Shown: positions 25,813 through 36,235, counted from the first letter of the stretch. The stretch is DNA of 54,894 nucleotides from an uncultured Ruminococcus sp. (GCA_902785425.1 CACZYP010000031.1:1-54894), one strand, 5' to 3'. The notes: generated by a model from the letters alone, not told the origin. Numbers and translations: made by a program.

Positions 25813-26097
25813 TTAATTCTCGTAATTCACTATCTTTATTGGCACATTATCAAGTCCTGCTTTTTTTGCCGCTAACCACCTATGATGCCCATTTACGATT
25901 TCATATCCACCATTAGAAAGCTTTTGTACTTCAATAGGTTCTGAAATAGTACCGGTTTTATGTATCTCATTAAGATAATTGGAAACAGCGCTTTCATTTG
26001 GTCCTACCTTAGGGTTAGAAAAGTCATCAAGGGGATTAGGATATAAATTATCTATTCCTGTTGATTTTGTTGTCAGTCTTTCCCAATTGAAGCCTTC
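25813..26097 (-). pseudogene. ParB-like nuclease toxin domain fragment
   Basis: The frame opens after a stop at 26098-26100 and reads EGFNWERLTTKSTGIDNLYP, then NPLDDFSNPKVGPNESAVSN, then VNGHHRWLAAKKAGLDNVPI, ending KIVNYEN. NGHHRWLAAKKAG is the signature of ParB/sulfiredoxin-type domains, which occur as C-terminal tips of polymorphic toxins. There is no start codon, Hint domain or delivery region, and another MITE copy lies 38 bases upstream. With the immunity-like gene downstream this is a second, separate toxin-immunity remnant, 22 kb from the array at the start of the window. Confidence 0.6.
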
Positions 26098-26134
26098 TCA
26101 TACTTGCTGTCAACACTTTTTTCAGAAGAATTAG

Positions 26135-26304
26135 TTAGGGAAGCACTGATTAAATCGAGTGCCCATATTGCGCAGTCAGATTTGCGGACAGTGTCCGCAG
26201 ACAGATATGCGTTACACACTTTGATTTATGATTACAAGTGCCCTTGGGGTGCAAGCAAGATGGGTGCTCAGTCCGCAGGACGTGATTTATTCAGTGGTTC
26301 CCAA
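26135..26304 (+). mobile_element. Complete MITE-like element, about 170 bp, opposite orientation
   Basis: The left end TTAGGGAAGCACTGATTAAA and the right end TTTATTCAGTGGTTCCCAA are inverted repeats of each other. The centre contains the perfect palindrome GCGGACA-G-TGTCCGC and a segment ending TTTGATTTATGAT that is shared only with the partial copy at 12772-12870, so at least two sub-types exist. The orientation is reversed relative to the 25390 copy, 600 bp away. Confidence 0.8.
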
Positions 26305-26690
26305 GAAATCATCTCCGCATTGCCGGGTTCAATTGCGTATCGCAGCACGCACATCGTTCGGCAAGATCACTGCAATCTGAACCTCTGCACAAGCGCCACG
26401 AACATGATAAACATATATGGAACGTTTTGACATAATGAACACAGTTAATATGTAATAAAAACAAAAAATATCATAAATACACTTGCAGTGTATGTGTTTT
26501 TATTCTTAAATATATTATAATGGATTTGTATGTGTTCAACAAAAGAAAATGATAAATGTGTGAAAATGTTGCGCAGTTAGCTTGTCATGTCCATTAAAAA
26601 GCAGAAGTTTCATCTCTTGAAGCAACGACACTGTACGGCATTGACGTTTATCATGGCTTTATTACACAAAAGGAAGAGGGTGACTACAAC
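26305..26690. other. Intergenic region upstream of the small peptide and giant adhesin
   Basis: No convincing gene. A short minus-strand frame (MSKRSIYVYHVRGACAEVQI, about 26429-26331) has no recognised family. TATAAT at 26516-26521 is a plausible -10 box for the operon starting at 26691, with no clear -35. Confidence 0.35.
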
Positions 26691-26864
26691 ATGAACGGTG
26701 TAAGCAAAAAAGAGTATATACAGCCGAGATTGCTTGTCAAGAGCATATCTTTTGCCGACATTCTGACTGCAAGCCCCGAGAGCGTAATGGGTAATGCGGG
26801 TCAGAACCCGTCCAATACATCATTTGAAGATGATGATTATTACGATACCGGCAGCAACGGCTAA
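26691..26864 (+). CDS. Small 57-residue peptide of unknown function, upstream of the giant adhesin
   Basis: ATG 26691 follows GGAAGAGGG at good spacing. The peptide reads MNGVSKKEYIQPRLLVKSIS, then FADILTASPESVMGNAGQNP, and ends in an acidic, Tyr- and Gly-containing tail (EDDDYYDTGSNG). It has no signal peptide, no cysteine and no clear Gly-Gly processing site. It lies 42 bases before the 2828-residue adhesin and should be co-transcribed with it. It shares the KK-Y-Q-L/S/D-I-T-S framework with the 49-residue peptide at 13086-13235, which also sits next to a large surface-protein gene. It could be a small secreted or regulatory peptide or a modified-peptide precursor. There is no direct evidence for any of these. 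Confidence 0.6.
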   Translation: MNGVSKKEYIQPRLLVKSISFADILTASPESVMGNAGQNPSNTSFEDDDYYDTGSNG

Positions 26865-26906
26865 TACACTCCGAAATACGAGAGTCAAGAAGGGACGATA
26901 ACTATA

Positions 26907-29900
26907 ATGAAAAAAAGCTTAAAACAAAGCGGAACAAGAGCATTGTCGTTATTGATAATTGTATCAATTTGCTTTGCGATACTCCCGTTTTCGGCGATCG
27001 CCGAAACTATGGACGAGCCTGCTCTTGTTCAGACGCTTACTGCTCTGATCTACACAGACGATACATACGCCAAACAGTCAGATGACGATACCCTTATAAC
27101 GGTAAAGGGTTCGTTGCCCGATGGAACGGCTGTAAAGGCTTATCCCGTTGAGCTTGATATCGAAGGCATCTGCGCCGCTTACGATATCTCGCTTTTCAAC
27201 AAAAAGGGCGATACATTTGAACCCGATGAGCCTGTTTCCGTAACTATCTCATCGGAAGCTATCTCTGCGGCTGCCGAGCAGAACGGCGCTCCGCTTGAGG
27301 TCATTCATATCGATGACAACAGCAACCAGACTACCGTAGAAGAAGTATCGCAGACCGAAAACGGCGTTACTTTTGAAGCGGACAGCTTTTCGATCTACGG
27401 CGTTGTTTCTCCGTACAGAAACAACTATGCTTTGCTTGTAAGCGAGCAGAAGGTAGATTCAAGCGAAGATAACGAAGCAAATGCAGACTGGCACACGGTT
27501 TACGTGTATCCGAGAGATACTCAGCGTGAAGCGCAGCTCTTCTTCCGCTCGGCAGATGTAAACGATGAAAACAACGATTACGGCGGAACTCCGCTGCAGT
27601 CGGTTGAATGGTCGCTCGATTCCAACGTCGGAAATAAATCAGGAAGCTTCGAGCTGAAATACTATGACTCTGACAAAACGACCGAAAGAACTACTCCGCT
27701 CCCCTATATGGGCGAATCAAGATTATATGGAAGCAGCACCACACCGGAGCAAAAAATGTACGGTTCGTTCGCTACTCTCTGGGTAGACAGAGCAGGCGAC
27801 GTAAAGATCACCGTTAAATACCAATATGAAGGTGACGACACATATCATTACCAGTATTTCTGGCTGCACTTAAAGCTCGTTAACAGTGCTTCCGTAACTA
27901 TCACAGGTGAAGACGGCCGTTTGGGAAATGCTATAACAAACGCAAAGAACGGCACATCTGTTCCTAACAGCGGCTCGAGCTCCGGTATTTCAAAAGCAGG
28001 CACAGTCCGCCTTGAATCGCTGCCGCCCATGCTTTTAAAGGGTGATGTCGCAGGCGCTTATGATCTGTCCGACGGTGAGTACATCGAAGATGAAACCACT
28101 CTGACAGAAGAAGTAATAAACTCCGAAAAGGCGGGTATCGCAAACGGTACGCCTGTTAAGCTTAAGTACACATGGTACAAGAGCGATACACGAAACGGCG
28201 CTTACGTTGTTGTAAAGAATAACCACGCTAACCTTGATAAAGACAGAAATATTCTTGACGGCGGTACGGCTGTAAACGCTTTCAACGACGACGGCGGCGC
28301 AAAGTTCTACAAATTGAAGGTATCATGCACACACCCCGTTCTCGGACTTATCAGCTTCACTTCCGCAGAGTATCAAGTACCTTACGATGTAAGGATTCAC
28401 AACGGTAACTTTGAAGCTCCGATACAGCCCTCCACCGAGGCATTCCCGAACGGCACCGAGGGTCTTTACTGGAAAACAACAGGTACAGGCTCGCAGGATC
28501 AGCTCAAAGGTGAAGGCCTTGACGTTGAGATCGTAAACGGCGATAAGGTAGACAAAGGAGATTCTTCGGGATTACTTGGTATTAACAACAACAATAACAG
28601 GACATATTATGTCGATCCTCTGCCAAAAAGCGGTATAACGAAAAATAACAAACAGTGCGCCGAGATCAATGCAGAGAACGCAGGTACTATCTATCAGACA
28701 GTCCTCACACAGCCCGGCGATGAGATGTACTGGGAATTCTGGCACGCAAGCCGAGGCGAATATGTTCAGCCGTATCGTCAGAGAGGCACATCAATGTACA
28801 TGATCTGCATTGACGATGATTCGGGAAGCAAGATACTCACGAATGCCGATGTTGATGCTGTTGCAAATGCTATTTGTACAGAATCCCCAACAATTAAGCA
28901 GGGTGAGTACAGCACAAATTATTCCTATACATATTACAATTCCGAGCAAAATCAAAATGTAAACTACACTTGTACTCACTCGGATATGTATATCATCGAG
29001 CACTGGCAGCCCAAATCAAATGTGAACGTAACTCTCAGCACAGGAAATATTACAATTGCCAATGCCGAGATATGGCGTTTCACTGACAATATTTCCGATA
29101 ATAACAAGACAAGAAGACAAGCTACGCAGTACGTTGATGAACTTAACGGCTACTGGCACCCCTACAACGGTTCCTACACCGTTCCGGAAGGTCAGCATGT
29201 AACACGTTTCCTGTTTGCGGCAGCACCGGACAAAGATGATAATTCCGACCGTACTTACGGTAACTTCATTGATGAGATAGCATTTACCTCAAAGCACACA
29301 AGCTACCGTATAGAGTACTACAAGTACAACGGAACAGCGTATGAGTACGTAGCTCACACTTCCGGTCAGAAGGACGTAGGCTCTTACCTTACAGCCGACA
29401 ATATCCCGGCAGCCGTTCAGGGACTTACTCACGTTACAACAACTTACGGTCCCGGACAGGATAATCTTAACAGCAGCGATCTTCCCGTCAACAACGATAC
29501 ACTTGACGGCTTGTACGTTCACCCCGGTGACAACCGAATCAAAGACGATACGGCTGTCGGCATGGAGATAAAGGAAGAGTATTCGGGCAATAATAAGATC
29601 AACGTTCTTCGCCTGTATTATGCCGACAGCAGCACACTCAGCTCAAATATCAATTACAAGATCCAGTACTACAAGTTCAACACCGAAACACTGACATGGG
29701 ACGCAGTTCCCACCCCGATCACAACAGGTACGGAAACACAGGGTCAGACTATCGACGCAGAGGACTACAGCAGTCAGTTCCCCGCAGGCCATACGCTTTT
29801 CTATTCGACAGTCGGCACGGACGCTGATGATACGCTTGGCACAAAGCCGAGAACGAACTTCAACGCAGGCAGCACAAACACCGAGCCGGACGTTAAGCCC

Positions 29901-32900
29901 GGAGAAGACCGTTACGACAACGGCCACAGCACCGAGATGGTTCTCACCAGCCAGTATGAAACAAACGTGCTGAATCTCTACTTCGTTGATACAACAGAGA
30001 TCCAGTATGACATCAAATACTTTATCTGGGACGCTGAGACTAATCAGTTCGTTGAAAACACAGCCCTCAGAAATCTCGACCATGAAAACCGTACTTTCGT
30101 TAAGTCGCCTTATCTTGACGAAAAGATAACCGCAGTCGATATTTCCGAAACAGACCCCAACTACAAGGGCTATAAAGTTATCGGTATAACGATCGGCGGC
30201 CCCGCAGAAGAGGGCAATCCGAAAGCGGACAAGAACGATTTTACCGATCCTCACGAGTACGGCGCAAGAGTTGTTGCCGACAATCCCGAGAGAGAGACTA
30301 AAAACCTCGACGACTTCACCTTTGACGTGGATTATAAGTATGATACTTACGAGCTTCGTTTGTATTATGTCGATATGAACACATACAATTACGACACGAA
30401 GTATTATTTCTATAATTACGAAACAGGCGAATACGAATTACAGTATTACACAAACGCTGATGTTATCGCCCATCTTCAGGCAAATACAGAGCTCATAGCC
30501 GAGCTTCCCGACGAACTCAGACAAAAAGTTCACGACGATATCGTATCGGGCAAGGGCATCGAGTGGTCAAACCTTGTCAGAGTGTCGCTCATCGATTCAA
30601 AAGCTTTTGAAATGGGTCCCTTTGACGACAAAGACCTGCCTAAGATGGTTTACGGCATCGACCTGCCGAGCCTTGAGTCTCTTGCAGACCTTCACAGAGA
30701 CACTTCCGATCCTTACAACATCTACACATTGTCGTACAATATGCTCGATGAGGTAAGCCAGGAGTATACTTACAAGAGCACAACGATCGGCAAAAACGAT
30801 GTTTCCGATTCTTTCGAGGGTCAGGAGGTAACTCCCGCAGCAGGATACCGCAGCGCAACTGAAGCTACGAATATCCAGTACAACAGCGACACTCAGATAA
30901 ATATTTATCCCATGTTTATCTATGAGTTCACTCCGTACAAGGATTACGAGGAGCGCTTCTACTACATTCCCAACACAGCGCCGGAATACAATTATAAAGT
31001 CGAGTATTATTACTATGACGAAACAAACGGTTATGTCAGGGACAACAGCAAAACATCGAACCTTACTCCGAGCAATGGAGCGATCTCCGTAACAAACGAC
31101 CAAATCAATAACAACCTTACAGTCGGCGACAAGGTGTATAAGGTCAAAGCTGTCACAGGCGGCAACGGGTACGAAGAGTACAAAGATACGACCACCGGAA
31201 CAAGCGATGTAACGCCGTATTCCGGCAAGCGTTCTCTCATTACCGAAGCCAATGACGCTTACTCCATGACAACAAGCGAGGATTACACAAACAACACGAT
31301 CAGAGTGTACCTCGTTCCCGATAACTTCGTTCCCTACAACGTAGAGTATTACATCTACGACAGCGAAAACGAATGTTGGAGCGAGCCTGTTACATCGGTA
31401 AACGGTCAGAGCATCACTCCGGAATCGGGATACTATCTCACACAGAATCTTCCGCAGACATTCACGCTCGGAACGGAAACCACAAGCAAATTCACAGGAT
31501 ATACACTGTTCAAAGCAACGACAGGCGATTCCTCTATTTCTGACGACACGTCGAACAAGGCTGTTAAAACAGGCGAAGGACGTGACTACATAACGTCTGA
31601 AAACAATATCACAATGCAGATAAGCGCAGACGACACAGAAAAGCAGACGCTTCGCTTGTACTACATTCCCAACGACGTAAAAACTTACAACTACGCATTT
31701 GAGTATTACGAATTTGACGAACAGCGCAATACTTATGTCAAGAAACAAACATCCGAAACCGGCAGCACAACAACTACGGGCGACACAGTTTCCGTTCCCT
31801 CCTACACTCCCGACAGCGGCTATTCGCTTTCTTACGTAACTGTAGGCGGCAGCGAAACTGACGATACTTTCAGCGGTTCGACCGTTACAACATCAAACGT
31901 TGTTACAGACAATTTCCCGTCCGACATGACGATCTCCGGCAAGTACGACACACAGGTAATGCGCCTCTACTACACACCCGAAAGCACACCGAAATACCGT
32001 ATTGAGTATTATGTAAACGAAAACGGCGAATATGTGCTGAAAGAAACAGAGGGCGGCAGCGCTGCTGCAAACTCGCAGATCACGGCAAGCTCCGATCTCG
32101 TTTCAAAGTATTCCTCAATGGGTACGCTTTCGTATGCAACAGCAGGCGATGATGTCAGCGACACAATAAACGGTACAAGTGTTACTGCCGGAACAGACAG
32201 AACCACAGCAAGCACAACTACCCCGTCTATGACTGTAAGCGCAGACAACGACACAAACGTTCTCCGCCTGTACTATACTCCCGCTCAGAACTATACTGTA
32301 GAGTATTGGGTATACAGAAACGGTGCATGGGAAAAAGACACTGCCAACACCGAAAACGGAACGATCAGTTCTCAGAACGATACTATCACGGCAAACAATA
32401 CGGATCAGTATCCGTCCTCTGATTACACTCCGATCGCAGTAACATTCGGCGGCAGCACGAACGACGACCTGCACACAGCAGCAGGAACGGACGCATGCCG
32501 TGTAATTCCCGGCGATGACCGTTACAAGCTCGGTCTTACACACACAACAGACGTTCCCGTTGACAGCAAGTTCGATACAAACGTAATGCGCCTGTACTAT
32601 GTTGAAAACACGGAAGACCTCGTTGTTGTTACAAACAAGATCGTAGGTCTTGACCCGAGAACAGTCAACTACAACCAGTCAAACGATGTTGACGGCGCAG
32701 TTTACAACAGCACTGTGCTTGAAGGCTTGATTTTTGCAACATCTGACAGTACGGGTTTTGGAAATGCAACTGCGAAAGAATATGTATATCTGACAGCCCG
32801 TGATTACGATGAAGACGGTAAATCAACAGTCGTTTTCAACCGAGATGAATCAATGCCGAAAAATTATGTTATCGAAAGCTGCTATAGGATCAATGGTTTG

Positions 32901-35393
32901 GATCCTTCAATAAGCGGAACATATGTAGATATGGACGGTGCGACCAAACAGTTGGATAACGATTATTATAATACAAATGTTCCTTCTCAATTAAGCAGCT
33001 ATTTACATAATGACCATACTTACGGAATCAGAAATAATAAAGTAAGAAATTCAAACAACAATACAGCCACCGCTATTGAGTTCGTCAACACATACAACAC
33101 CAATAACGCTTCCGCTAACCTTACGATCAACAAATCCTTCGCAGGCGAGCTTGTTGACAGCAGCAGCAATATCGATCTGACTGTTTCTTACGGCAGTACC
33201 ACGCAGAACGTAACTCTCACAAAGGGCGAAAACTGGACTAAAACTATTCAGGTTCCTGCTTATTCGACTGTGACCGTTACAGAAAACGGTGCAGCCGACT
33301 GCACAACAACAATGACAGTCTCCGGAAACACATTTGCAGACGGCACAGCTTCCGCTTCGGGCAAGACGGCAGATGTTCTCATCGGAAACACAGCGGTAAC
33401 TGTCAACATCACAAACACGCACAGCCTGCCCGCACCATCGGGTCAGGGCTTGACGATCAAGCATGACCTCTACAAGAATGCCGACCGCAGCGATGCAAAC
33501 TCCCCCACACTTCTCAACGGCACGGGCGCAGCAAGCATTCAGAAAGTTGTACTTATCGATGGAAGCGGAAACGAGATCGATCTTACAAACAGCGGCCTTG
33601 TTTCCTACAACAACAGCGAACACACAGCAACAGTTGACAAGGCTCTTCTTGACGCAGTCAAGGGAAGCGGTTACACTCTCACAGCATACCTGTACGCCGA
33701 TCCTGCCGACAACAACTCTTACGTTGAAACGTACAGACAAAACGGCACCGGCTACGATACTGTTATCAGCAGCATAGGCGAAAACAACATTCTGACATAC
33801 TCTGTAAGCGTTGATTCTCTGTATGAAAGCAATACAGAAAACCTCGCTGCAACAGAGATCGACCTTTACACTCAGTTCAGAACAAGCGCATTTACGCTTA
33901 CATTCAAGTACTATGACCGTGACGACGTAACGGGTAAGTTTGCCGTTGCAGACATTTCCCCGAACGCAAAGAGCATCAGCTACAATGCGAACTTCACAAT
34001 TGAAGAGAATGCAGACTATGCTCAGCAGATCACCGCATTTATCGCAAGCAGAATTGCCGAAATGGGCGAGCTTGGAAACAGCATGGACAGAATCATTTTC
34101 TATCCCACGCAGAACGCCGCTGTTACAGCGCTCTTAAGCGACAGTTTCCTCAGAAAGTATACCGCTGCTGATGACCTTACTTACCACACCGACCGATACG
34201 GCAGAGCGCAGGGTTCGGAGAATTGTGAAGTAAACGACGGTCAGAAGTGGATAAGCTATCTTGACGAAAACGGTAATCTGATCGACGATATTTCGGGCGA
34301 CAACATCTACCGTGTATCGGAAGTAGTTGTATGGGGCTTCAACACTCCGAAGGAATACAAAGCATCGTTTGTACTCCCGACAACCATTAACGACCTTACA
34401 GCTTCAAACGGCAATTCAGTATACTTCGCAGACGGCGAAAAAACTGCTTCCGTAGAATTTGCAAGCTATTACTACAACCAGCGTATCGGCGGTAAGTTCA
34501 ATGAAAGCAGCGCCGATGGACGTGACAGCGCAAGCAACCACCTTGAAATGTACGGCCTTACGTTTGAAAGCACACCCGGAGACGGTATCGCAAACGCAAA
34601 CGGATACCTTAACATTGATCAGAAGGTATTTACCGATACGGAAAACAACGTATCCTATAAGTTTGACGGCTGGTATATCATCGACGATAAGGGCTGCTAC
34701 GTTAAGGTTTCCGATTACGAAGAGATCGGCTGCCGAATCACGAATGATCTCGTTCTCTATGCAGGCTACAAGCTTGTTTCCGAAAACACGGGCAGCAGCG
34801 AGATCAGCAAGGGCATCACTCTCATAAAGGACAACACGGAAGCATACGTTAATGAAGCAGGTGAAACAAATTACCGCTACGTTACGACCATGAATACGTA
34901 TGGCTACGACGAGCCTTACAACGGATTCAACAACTCTCAGCTTGCTCTTGTTTACGTTGTTATGGACGACATTTCCGAGATCGAAACTACCGACTTAAAC
35001 AAAGAGATCCTTGAAAAGCAGTTCAATCAGAACGTCAAGAACGAGACAAGACTTGAAGCTAAGTTCGATCAGATGAACAACGCAAATAATAAGACATACT
35101 CTTCAACCGTTCGTGTAGGCGACGTTTACAAGTCGATCAAATACGGAACATCAAAGACAAACTCTATTGTTTATCTGTACGACCTTAAGACGACCGATCC
35201 CACTTCATCGTCTTCCCCGACAGCAAGCAGCAACAACACGATAACGCTCACAAACCGCAACCGTGTTCAGTTCGTATTTGATGTTGAAAAGGGCGGCGAC
35301 TACTCAAAGGTACTCGTATTCGTTGCCGTAAAGGACAACGACGAATGGGTATTCTCCGATAACTTCATCGTTTACGATGGTATTAATATCTGA
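26907..35393 (+). CDS. Giant secreted repeat adhesin, 2828 residues
   Basis: A signal peptide (MKKSLKQSGTRALSLLIIVS, cleaved near AIAE) is followed by an Ig-like N-terminal region and a beta domain at about 495-790 (NGNFEAPIQPSTEAFPNGTE). Roughly nine diverged tandem repeats of 90-130 residues follow from about 800 to 1910. Each opens with an aromatic strand such as YRIEYYKYNG or YNVEYYIYDS and closes with LRLYYVP-like strands. A Cna-B/SpaA-type domain (NLTINKSFAGELVDSSSNID, about 2070-2170) and further beta domains, one InlB-like (FDGWYIIDDKGCYV), complete it. It lacks a dockerin, LPXTG, S-layer or membrane anchor, so how it stays on the cell is unknown. It is probably an adhesin, co-transcribed with the small peptide upstream. 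Confidence 0.8.
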   Translation: MKKSLKQSGTRALSLLIIVSICFAILPFSAIAETMDEPALVQTLTALIYTDDTYAKQSDDDTLITVKGSLPDGTAVKAYPVELDIEGICAAYDISLFNKKGDTFEPDEPVSVTISSEAISAAAEQNGAPLEVIHIDDNSNQTTVEEVSQTENGVTFEADSFSIYGVVSPYRNNYALLVSEQKVDSSEDNEANADWHTVYVYPRDTQREAQLFFRSADVNDENNDYGGTPLQSVEWSLDSNVGNKSGSFELKYYDSDKTTERTTPLPYMGESRLYGSSTTPEQKMYGSFATLWVDRAGDVKITVKYQYEGDDTYHYQYFWLHLKLVNSASVTITGEDGRLGNAITNAKNGTSVPNSGSSSGISKAGTVRLESLPPMLLKGDVAGAYDLSDGEYIEDETTLTEEVINSEKAGIANGTPVKLKYTWYKSDTRNGAYVVVKNNHANLDKDRNILDGGTAVNAFNDDGGAKFYKLKVSCTHPVLGLISFTSAEYQVPYDVRIHNGNFEAPIQPSTEAFPNGTEGLYWKTTGTGSQDQLKGEGLDVEIVNGDKVDKGDSSGLLGINNNNNRTYYVDPLPKSGITKNNKQCAEINAENAGTIYQTVLTQPGDEMYWEFWHASRGEYVQPYRQRGTSMYMICIDDDSGSKILTNADVDAVANAICTESPTIKQGEYSTNYSYTYYNSEQNQNVNYTCTHSDMYIIEHWQPKSNVNVTLSTGNITIANAEIWRFTDNISDNNKTRRQATQYVDELNGYWHPYNGSYTVPEGQHVTRFLFAAAPDKDDNSDRTYGNFIDEIAFTSKHTSYRIEYYKYNGTAYEYVAHTSGQKDVGSYLTADNIPAAVQGLTHVTTTYGPGQDNLNSSDLPVNNDTLDGLYVHPGDNRIKDDTAVGMEIKEEYSGNNKINVLRLYYADSSTLSSNINYKIQYYKFNTETLTWDAVPTPITTGTETQGQTIDAEDYSSQFPAGHTLFYSTVGTDADDTLGTKPRTNFNAGSTNTEPDVKPGEDRYDNGHSTEMVLTSQYETNVLNLYFVDTTEIQYDIKYFIWDAETNQFVENTALRNLDHENRTFVKSPYLDEKITAVDISETDPNYKGYKVIGITIGGPAEEGNPKADKNDFTDPHEYGARVVADNPERETKNLDDFTFDVDYKYDTYELRLYYVDMNTYNYDTKYYFYNYETGEYELQYYTNADVIAHLQANTELIAELPDELRQKVHDDIVSGKGIEWSNLVRVSLIDSKAFEMGPFDDKDLPKMVYGIDLPSLESLADLHRDTSDPYNIYTLSYNMLDEVSQEYTYKSTTIGKNDVSDSFEGQEVTPAAGYRSATEATNIQYNSDTQINIYPMFIYEFTPYKDYEERFYYIPNTAPEYNYKVEYYYYDETNGYVRDNSKTSNLTPSNGAISVTNDQINNNLTVGDKVYKVKAVTGGNGYEEYKDTTTGTSDVTPYSGKRSLITEANDAYSMTTSEDYTNNTIRVYLVPDNFVPYNVEYYIYDSENECWSEPVTSVNGQSITPESGYYLTQNLPQTFTLGTETTSKFTGYTLFKATTGDSSISDDTSNKAVKTGEGRDYITSENNITMQISADDTEKQTLRLYYIPNDVKTYNYAFEYYEFDEQRNTYVKKQTSETGSTTTTGDTVSVPSYTPDSGYSLSYVTVGGSETDDTFSGSTVTTSNVVTDNFPSDMTISGKYDTQVMRLYYTPESTPKYRIEYYVNENGEYVLKETEGGSAAANSQITASSDLVSKYSSMGTLSYATAGDDVSDTINGTSVTAGTDRTTASTTTPSMTVSADNDTNVLRLYYTPAQNYTVEYWVYRNGAWEKDTANTENGTISSQNDTITANNTDQYPSSDYTPIAVTFGGSTNDDLHTAAGTDACRVIPGDDRYKLGLTHTTDVPVDSKFDTNVMRLYYVENTEDLVVVTNKIVGLDPRTVNYNQSNDVDGAVYNSTVLEGLIFATSDSTGFGNATAKEYVYLTARDYDEDGKSTVVFNRDESMPKNYVIESCYRINGLDPSISGTYVDMDGATKQLDNDYYNTNVPSQLSSYLHNDHTYGIRNNKVRNSNNNTATAIEFVNTYNTNNASANLTINKSFAGELVDSSSNIDLTVSYGSTTQNVTLTKGENWTKTIQVPAYSTVTVTENGAADCTTTMTVSGNTFADGTASASGKTADVLIGNTAVTVNITNTHSLPAPSGQGLTIKHDLYKNADRSDANSPTLLNGTGAASIQKVVLIDGSGNEIDLTNSGLVSYNNSEHTATVDKALLDAVKGSGYTLTAYLYADPADNNSYVETYRQNGTGYDTVISSIGENNILTYSVSVDSLYESNTENLAATEIDLYTQFRTSAFTLTFKYYDRDDVTGKFAVADISPNAKSISYNANFTIEENADYAQQITAFIASRIAEMGELGNSMDRIIFYPTQNAAVTALLSDSFLRKYTAADDLTYHTDRYGRAQGSENCEVNDGQKWISYLDENGNLIDDISGDNIYRVSEVVVWGFNTPKEYKASFVLPTTINDLTASNGNSVYFADGEKTASVEFASYYYNQRIGGKFNESSADGRDSASNHLEMYGLTFESTPGDGIANANGYLNIDQKVFTDTENNVSYKFDGWYIIDDKGCYVKVSDYEEIGCRITNDLVLYAGYKLVSENTGSSEISKGITLIKDNTEAYVNEAGETNYRYVTTMNTYGYDEPYNGFNNSQLALVYVVMDDISEIETTDLNKEILEKQFNQNVKNETRLEAKFDQMNNANNKTYSSTVRVGDVYKSIKYGTSKTNSIVYLYDLKTTDPTSSSSPTASSNNTITLTNRNRVQFVFDVEKGGDYSKVLVFVAVKDNDEWVFSDNFIVYDGINI

Positions 35394-35505
35394 GACAAAA
35401 CATAGGCAAACGAACAAATAAGCCGCATACCGGGTGCTTTGATCCGCACCCGATGTGCGGACGAAACGGGACTTCTCCCCTGTTTCGTTCAATAACAAAA
35501 AAACA

Positions 35506-35552
35506 GACCTTGAAAGACCGCCGTTAAAAGCGATTTTTCAAGGTCGTTTTTA
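35506..35552 (+). terminator. Terminator of the giant adhesin operon
   Basis: A 10-bp stem (GACCTTGAAA with TTTCAAGGTC) around a 20-base loop is followed by GTTTTTA. Confidence 0.85.
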
Positions 35553-35589
35553 TTGGCACAGTATGTGCCTGCTTTATTCTTCGTTATGA

Positions 35590-36114
35590 TCACGAATCGA
35601 AGAACTTCTGTCCGTCGTCCGTTACAAGGCGCTCTGTTTTCGGATACTCATAGGTCGCAGCGCTGTCTTTTTCTGCTTCAAGATAAGAAGCAAACTCCTG
35701 CGCATACCATTTTGCCATTGCGAGATTGTGCATAAGGTAGTGGCCGCAGTTTACAGCAGTAGCGCCGGGAACATCATTTGCGTCATTCACCGACTTGAAA
35801 GCGCTCAGTATAAGTTCATAGATATCACGGGAAGAACGATCGCCTTTGAGGATCAGATAAAAACCCGTAAGGCAGCCCATAGGTCCCCAGTAGATTATGT
35901 CGTCTTTCCAGTCGGGATCATTTCTGAGATATGTAGCAATGATGTGTTCAAGCGAGTGCATTGCCGCCGTATCGATAACAGGCTCCCTGTTCGGTCTTTT
36001 GAGGCGTATGTCGTATGTTGTGACAGTCTCACTGCCGACCTTGTCCTGTCTGCTGACGAATATTCCGGGAACTATCCTTGTATGATCCACCGAAAAGCTT
36101 TGTATCAATTCCAT
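35590..36114 (-). CDS. luxS: S-ribosylhomocysteine lyase LuxS
   Basis: A 174-residue enzyme that cleaves S-ribosylhomocysteine to homocysteine and DPD, the precursor of autoinducer-2 (EC 4.4.1.21). The metal site is intact: His53 and His57 in HSLEH, and Cys123 in NCGHY. Family blocks VPGIFVSRQD, TTYDIRLKRPN, YWGPMGCLTGFYL and PGATA are present. Usual CGNY is CGHY here. The ATG at 36114 is chosen because AAGGAGAG lies just upstream. The in-frame ATG at 36138 would place that ribosome site inside the gene. A consensus promoter precedes it. It is monocistronic. The length is slightly above the common 150-160. Confidence 0.93.
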   Translation of the reverse strand: MELIQSFSVDHTRIVPGIFVSRQDKVGSETVTTYDIRLKRPNREPVIDTAAMHSLEHIIATYLRNDPDWKDDIIYWGPMGCLTGFYLILKGDRSSRDIYELILSAFKSVNDANDVPGATAVNCGHYLMHNLAMAKWYAQEFASYLEAEKDSAATYEYPKTERLVTDDGQKFFDS

Positions 36115-36149
36115 GCTCAACTCTCCTTCTATTGTCATAATATGATTAT

Positions 36150-36177
36150 ATTATACTCATCTTCGATAATATGTCAA
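36150..36177 (-). promoter_or_regulatory. luxS promoter
   Basis: On the minus strand TTGACA (36177-36172) and TATAAT (36155-36150) are separated by 16 bases, an almost ideal housekeeping promoter 36 bases before the luxS start. Confidence 0.8.
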
Positions 36178-36206
36178 CACAAAAAACGTGTTTGTAAATT
36201 TCGGGG

Positions 36207-36235
36207 TTGTAGCCGAATGATCTGTGTGTTATAAT
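36207..36235 (+). promoter_or_regulatory. Promoter of the LRR-dockerin-CBM gene
   Basis: TTGTAG (36207-36212) and TATAAT (36230-36235) are spaced 17 bases apart. AGAGGAGCG follows just before ATG 36276. It is divergent from the luxS promoter. Confidence 0.7.

Noticed and set aside
26104-26430. 108-codon plus-strand frame
   Set aside because: Most of it lies inside a MITE copy, and similar frames appear in other copies. No domain is recognisable.
13086-26864. The two small peptides as NHLP exporter substrates
   Set aside because: They have no double-glycine-type site, no nitrile-hydratase-like leader, and neither is adjacent to the intact exporter. Kept only as a possibility.
30597-31748. 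383-codon open frame on the minus strand
   Set aside because: It is antisense to the giant adhesin, whose frame has a signal peptide and clear repeats. The minus frame is Cys/Val-rich without any domain.
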